Positions 31,890-34,740 of a stretch of DNA of 34,740 nucleotides are shown here, one piece after another. Every line of letters starts with the position of its first letter. Position 1 is the first letter of the stretch. The position numbers and the translations under genes are program-made. Source of the stretch: Sporosarcina koreensis (GTDB lineage: Bacteria > Bacillota > Bacilli > Bacillales_A > Planococcaceae); NCBI RefSeq assembly GCF_001531445.1, contig NZ_LQYA01000053.1, forward strand, positions 101,847 through 136,586, in the 5' to 3' direction. The notes beneath the pieces are model-generated. The model saw only the letters and a list, made by a program, of their open reading frames with translations, was not told where the DNA came from and searched no databases.

Positions 31890-32632
31890 TACATTTCAAC
31901 CCCCAAATCACTTAGCATTGAAACTGGCCTTTCGTAAGCTCGTGTCATATTTTCGGATTGGAAGACTTTTTGAACCGGACCGGCATCAATAAGTTGCTTA
32001 TTGATCAACACAAGTTCATCAAAATAGTTTTTCACTTTCGTCAAGTCGTGATGGACTACAAATACAATTTTCCCTTCACTCTGTAATTTTTTTAAGATTC
32101 CTATGATCACATCTTCGCTGGAAACATCAATTCCGACAAATGGTTCATCTAAAAAGAAATAATCCGCCTTTTGAGCAAGTGCCCGTGCAAGAAATACACG
32201 TTGTTGTTGACCGCCCGACAACTCACCGATTTGGCGATCGGCAAAATCCACCATCCCGACTTGCTCCAAGCAACACATTGCCCACTCTTTATCTTCTTTA
32301 CGCGGTCTATGGAAAAGACCTAATAACGGATAAGTACCGATAACAACTGTGTCTTTCACCGTAATCGGAAAGTTCCAATCGATATTCGAACGTTGTGGAA
32401 CATAAGCAATCTTCTTTCTGAAAACTTTTAATGGTTTGGAATTAATTTCAATTGTTCCTTTATCTTTTGGAATTAATCCAAGCATTGCTTTCATCAATGT
32501 AGATTTGCCTGCTCCATTCGGACCCAGTATGCCGATTAAGTTACCGGATTTGAATTCGAAAGAGACGTCCTCTAGAACTTGCTTCCCAAAGTAGGAAACC
32601 GAAACGTCTTTCACAGAAATAATATCAGACAT
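31889..32632 (-). CDS. mntB: Manganese-type ABC transporter ATP-binding protein
   Basis: The ATPase subunit, 247 aa. Walker A is GPNGAGKST, the Q loop VPQRSNIDWNFP, signature LSGGQQQR, Walker B YFFLDEP, and the H loop VVHHD. The RSNIDWNFPITV segment is characteristic of metal ABC importers. The start ATG 32632 has AGGAGG 7 nt upstream; the ATG just before it (32635) is only 4 nt away, and the TTG at 32683 is not supported. It is the first gene of the operon mntB-mntC-mntA, transcribed from the promoter at 32806-32834. Confidence 0.94.
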   Translation of the reverse strand: MSDIISVKDVSVSYFGKQVLEDVSFEFKSGNLIGILGPNGAGKSTLMKAMLGLIPKDKGTIEINSKPLKVFRKKIAYVPQRSNIDWNFPITVKDTVVIGTYPLLGLFHRPRKEDKEWAMCCLEQVGMVDFADRQIGELSGGQQQRVFLARALAQKADYFFLDEPFVGIDVSSEDVIIGILKKLQSEGKIVFVVHHDLTKVKNYFDELVLINKQLIDAGPVQKVFQSENMTRAYERPVSMLSDLGVEM

Positions 32633-32663
32633 CATTTTGCCTCCTAAATTCGAGTTGAGTAAT

Positions 32664-32686
32664 AAAAACTTTCCCTTGTACAACTT
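32664..32686 (-). promoter_or_regulatory. MntR-like box, downstream copy
   Basis: A 23-nt sequence (minus strand AAGTTGTACAAGGGAAAGTTT...), 20 of 23 bases identical to the copy at 32778-32800, 114 bases away. It lies in the 5' leader of the mnt transcript just before the mntB ribosome site. Confidence 0.5.
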
Positions 32687-32777
32687 ATAGTGTAAAAAAA
32701 GGGGGATTTTTTCTACGAATTAAAATTAGTATATCGTCAGTTTGCTTCTAAAGTGAATGTGTAAATTCAGGTTCAAG

Positions 32778-32800
32778 AAAAAGTTTCCCTGGTGCAACTT
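32778..32800 (-). promoter_or_regulatory. MntR-like box at the mnt operon promoter
   Basis: On the plus strand it reads AAAAAGTTTCCCTGGTGCAA then CTT. It resembles the Bacillus MntR site as I recall it (GTTTCCTTAAGGCAAA; 11 of 16 positions) and lies at the expected transcription start of the mnt operon. This is the usual place for a Mn-dependent repressor. The regulator itself is not in the window. Confidence 0.55.
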
Positions 32801-32805
32801 TTTTA

Positions 32806-32834
32806 ATTATAGTATAAAACAAATTAAGTGTAAA
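32806..32834 (-). promoter_or_regulatory. Sigma-A promoter of the mnt operon
   Basis: On the minus strand, TTTACA (32834-32829), 17 nt, TATAAT (32811-32806): five of six and six of six consensus bases. Transcription would start near 32799, inside the MntR-like box. Confidence 0.82.
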
Positions 32835-32990
32835 GACTTTTTTCACTTTTAGAAGAAATAATTTTATGTGCGTGAATAAATTTTGGACTAAGGATTTGTA
32901 ATTACTTAATTCCCCTTTTTCATAAATAATATTCCAATACGTGTAGTTTACTGTAAAATGAATGGTAGATTACATGGGGTGCAATCCTTC

Positions 32991-33090
32991 TTATGCGCCG
33001 ATTTTGGGATATATGCATGTTTGCAGACGTTTATGCGCGGTTAAAGGGCGTTATGCGTACTTTGTGGGATTTATGCGTTTTTGATAGGAA
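32991..33090. repeat. TTATGCG array 2, five units of exactly 20 bp
   Basis: TTATGCG occurs at 32991, 33011 (degenerate ATATGCA), 33031, 33051 and 33071, again exactly 20 bases apart. The spacers vary but often start with a pyrimidine and G and end GGGAT or GGAA. It lies upstream of sbcD, in the space between the mnt operon and sbcD, and mirrors the array at 15622-15741. Confidence 0.85.
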
Positions 33091-33122
33091 AGAAAATATA
33101 GAGTATGTAGGGGGTTGAAAGA

Positions 33123-34274
33123 ATGAAGTTTTTCCATACTGCCGATTGGCATCTTGGCAAGCTGGTGCAAGGCGTTCATATGACGGAAGAGCAGCGACAT
33201 GTCCTACGCCAATTCGTGGATGCTGTACGAGAGGAGAAGCCCGATGCGGTTGTCATTGCGGGCGATCTGTACGATCGGGCGGTCCCGCCGCCGGAAGCCG
33301 TCGCGCTATTGGATGATGTGCTGTGGGAAATTGTCATGGAGCTGAAAACGCCAGTCATTGCGGTTGCAGGGAACCACGATAGTCCTGGACGCCTGCAATT
33401 CGGCGGCAGATTGATGCAATCGAACGGATTTCATATCGTCGGCCAGATGTCAGTGCAACTCGATCCGGTCGTTCTGACAGATTCTTTTGGAGAAGTCCAC
33501 TTCCATCTGGTGCCGTATTGTGATCCGTCGATTGTGAAACATTTATATGAGGACAATGATGTTGTCGACCACCATACGGCGATGGAGAAAGTCGTCGAAC
33601 GGATTAGAAAATCGATGGATGGGAATGCACGTCATGTATTTGTGGGACATGCCTTTGTTACTCCTTTTGGCGAAGAAGAGGAGAATACGAGCGACTCGGA
33701 GCGTCCGCTTGCGATCGGGGGGGCGGAATATGTTGCTGCCCACTTGTTTACACAATTCGATTATACGGCGCTCGGTCACTTGCATCAGGCGCATTATGTC
33801 CATAATGAAAAAATCCGCTATTCGGGTTCCCCGATGAAATATTCAATTTCAGAGGAAAGGCATGCAAAAGGATTTTTCATCGTCGATATGGACGGTGAGG
33901 GCAATGTAGAGGTCGAAAAGAGAGCGCTGAATCCTTTGCATGATATGCGGACAGTCGAAGGGACGATTGAAGAAATTCTTGCACACCCGCCTAGCAATGA
34001 TTATGTATTTGTGAGGCTGCATGATGAGACGCCTGTATTATTTCCAATGGAGAAAGTGAAGTCCGTCTATCCGAATGCTATGCATATCGAAAGGAAATTG
34101 GTGAGGACATCGGCTACAATTGAACACCAATCTGCGGCAGTCAAGGAAAAGCCGGATGATATGACGCTCTTCCGATTCTTTTATTCCGAGATGAATGATA
34201 GGGAGCCCGATGCTGAAACAGAGAAGATATTTGCAGAAGTGTTGCAGGAAGTCAAAGGAGGCGGTGAAAAATGA
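33123..34274 (+). CDS. sbcD: SbcD subunit of the SbcCD nuclease
   Basis: The Mre11-like nuclease subunit, 383 aa, which with SbcC cuts hairpins and protein-blocked DNA ends. The metallophosphoesterase motifs are complete: HTADWHLGK (D8, H10), AGDLYDRAVPP, AGNHDSPGRL, VGHAF and LGHLHQAH, plus the capping region and C-terminal domain (SGSPMKYSISEE is typical of SbcD). ATG 33123 has AGGGGG 8 nt upstream. The end overlaps sbcC by 4 bases (ATGA). The length is normal for Bacillales SbcD. Hairpin-cleaving activity gives it at least a loose thematic link to palindromic repeats in the same genome. Confidence 0.96.
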   Translation: MKFFHTADWHLGKLVQGVHMTEEQRHVLRQFVDAVREEKPDAVVIAGDLYDRAVPPPEAVALLDDVLWEIVMELKTPVIAVAGNHDSPGRLQFGGRLMQSNGFHIVGQMSVQLDPVVLTDSFGEVHFHLVPYCDPSIVKHLYEDNDVVDHHTAMEKVVERIRKSMDGNARHVFVGHAFVTPFGEEEENTSDSERPLAIGGAEYVAAHLFTQFDYTALGHLHQAHYVHNEKIRYSGSPMKYSISEERHAKGFFIVDMDGEGNVEVEKRALNPLHDMRTVEGTIEEILAHPPSNDYVFVRLHDETPVLFPMEKVKSVYPNAMHIERKLVRTSATIEHQSAAVKEKPDDMTLFRFFYSEMNDREPDAETEKIFAEVLQEVKGGGEK

Positions 34275-34740
34275 AGCCGATTCAATTGACGATGACAGCT
34301 TTTGGCCCTTATAAAGGGACGGAAACGATCGATTTCCGCCAGCTTGAAGAGCATCGGCTGTTTGTGGTTTCCGGCGCAACCGGGGCAGGAAAGACGACGA
34401 TATTCGATGGAATCTGCTTTGCTTTGTATGGACAGGCAAGCGGTGAGGATCGAACGGACATCCGTTCAATGCGAAGTGATTTTGCAGACGATGCTGTCCA
34501 GACAGCTGTTGAGTTGATTTTTGAACTAAACCGCCGCACATACCGAATTATGAGGCAGATTCCCTATACGAAAAGTGGAAATAAATCCGAAACATCGGCC
34601 CGATGCGAGTTTTTCGAAGTTGTCGATGGCGGAGAAGTACCTTTTGTCGATCGTCAAATCGTTTCGGAAATCAATCGGAAAGTCGAGGAGCTTGTCGGTT
34701 TTACACAAGCCCAATTCAGCCAGATCGTCATGCTCCCGCA
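34271..34740 (+). CDS. sbcC: SbcC subunit of the SbcCD nuclease, 3' end outside the window
   Basis: The first 156 residues of the Rad50-like SMC-family ATPase, which usually has about 1000 residues. Only the N-terminal ATPase lobe is in the window: LTMTAFGPYKGTETIDF, the Walker A GATGAGKTTIFDGI, ALYGQASGEDR and FTQAQFSQIVMLPQ (the Q loop region). ATG 34271 overlaps the sbcD stop by 4 bases, with AAAGGAGG 11-12 nt upstream, so translation is coupled. The coiled coil, zinc hook and C-terminal lobe lie beyond the window. Confidence 0.97.
   Translation, partial: MKPIQLTMTAFGPYKGTETIDFRQLEEHRLFVVSGATGAGKTTIFDGICFALYGQASGEDRTDIRSMRSDFADDAVQTAVELIFELNRRTYRIMRQIPYTKSGNKSETSARCEFFEVVDGGEVPFVDRQIVSEINRKVEELVGFTQAQFSQIVMLP

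Larger units (their letters stand above)
32633..33122. other. 490-bp gene-free region between the mnt operon and sbcD
   Basis: The longest stretch without a gene. From left to right it contains the mntB ribosome site, two copies of an MntR-like box, the operon's sigma-A promoter, about 150 AT-rich bases with no clear signal, the second TTATGCG array, and the sbcD ribosome site. No RNA gene or terminator was recognised. I could not identify a convincing sbcD promoter. Confidence 0.8.

Noticed and set aside
33081..33109. TTGATA-N17-TATGTA as the sbcD promoter
   Set aside because: The -10 is poor and the transcript would begin inside or after the ribosome site.

Overview
The window looks like chromosomal DNA from a low-to-mid GC Gram-positive of the order Bacillales, probably the family Planococcaceae (Sporosarcina-like). 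This is inferred from strong GGAGG-type ribosome binding sites, frequent TTG starts, and Bacillales-type genes (YkuS/UPF0180, general stress protein 17M type, a Sco/YpmQ-type lipoprotein, PepF, MtnE-type aminotransferase, OpuD-like BCCT carrier). No rRNA, tRNA, CRISPR array, phage or insertion sequence was seen. Almost all of it is ordinary, compact housekeeping and accessory metabolism. The 5' end of rlmN and the 3' end of sbcC are cut by the window edges.

Layout. 1-3.8 kb: the end of an rlmN gene, a tyrosine phenol-lyase (TTG start), small membrane and stress proteins, one of them behind a good sigma-B promoter. 3.8-7.4 kb: a response regulator / histidine kinase / Sco copper-chaperone operon, divergent from a His-rich YtkA/FixH-like lipoprotein; this looks like one metal or respiration module. 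7.5-9.3 kb: ASCH protein, membrane protein, GNAT acetyltransferase. 9.4-13.8 kb (minus): MtnE-like aminotransferase, membrane protein, oligoendopeptidase F, small protein. 13.9-15.6 kb: Nudix - methyltransferase - Nudix. 15.6-15.74 kb: a 20-bp-periodic TTATGCG array. 16.4-20.5 kb: thioesterase, a coiled-coil/DUF1992/NagZ operon, DUF4870, DAACS symporter. 20.6-26.1 kb: YkuS, a membrane protein, Fsr-type and MarR-linked MFS exporters, BCCT transporter. 26.1-30 kb: two coupled protein phosphatases (minus), SRAP (HMCES/YedK) protein, TIMP-like secreted protein, DUF3298 protein, a GC-rich hairpin repeat, GIY-YIG-like protein. 30-32.7 kb: a manganese-type ABC importer operon (minus) behind a sigma-A promoter with a duplicated MntR-like box. 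33.1 kb to the end: sbcD and sbcC.

The most unusual non-coding signal is a pair of unlinked intergenic arrays (15622-15741 and 32991-33090). In each, the heptamer TTATGCG recurs at exactly 20-bp steps with variable 13-nt spacers. A second family is a GCTTCG/GCGAAGC-rich direct and inverted repeat at 29440-29549. Neither is explained by the genes. Assignments come from reading motifs by eye and from remembered family features; no database search was possible.
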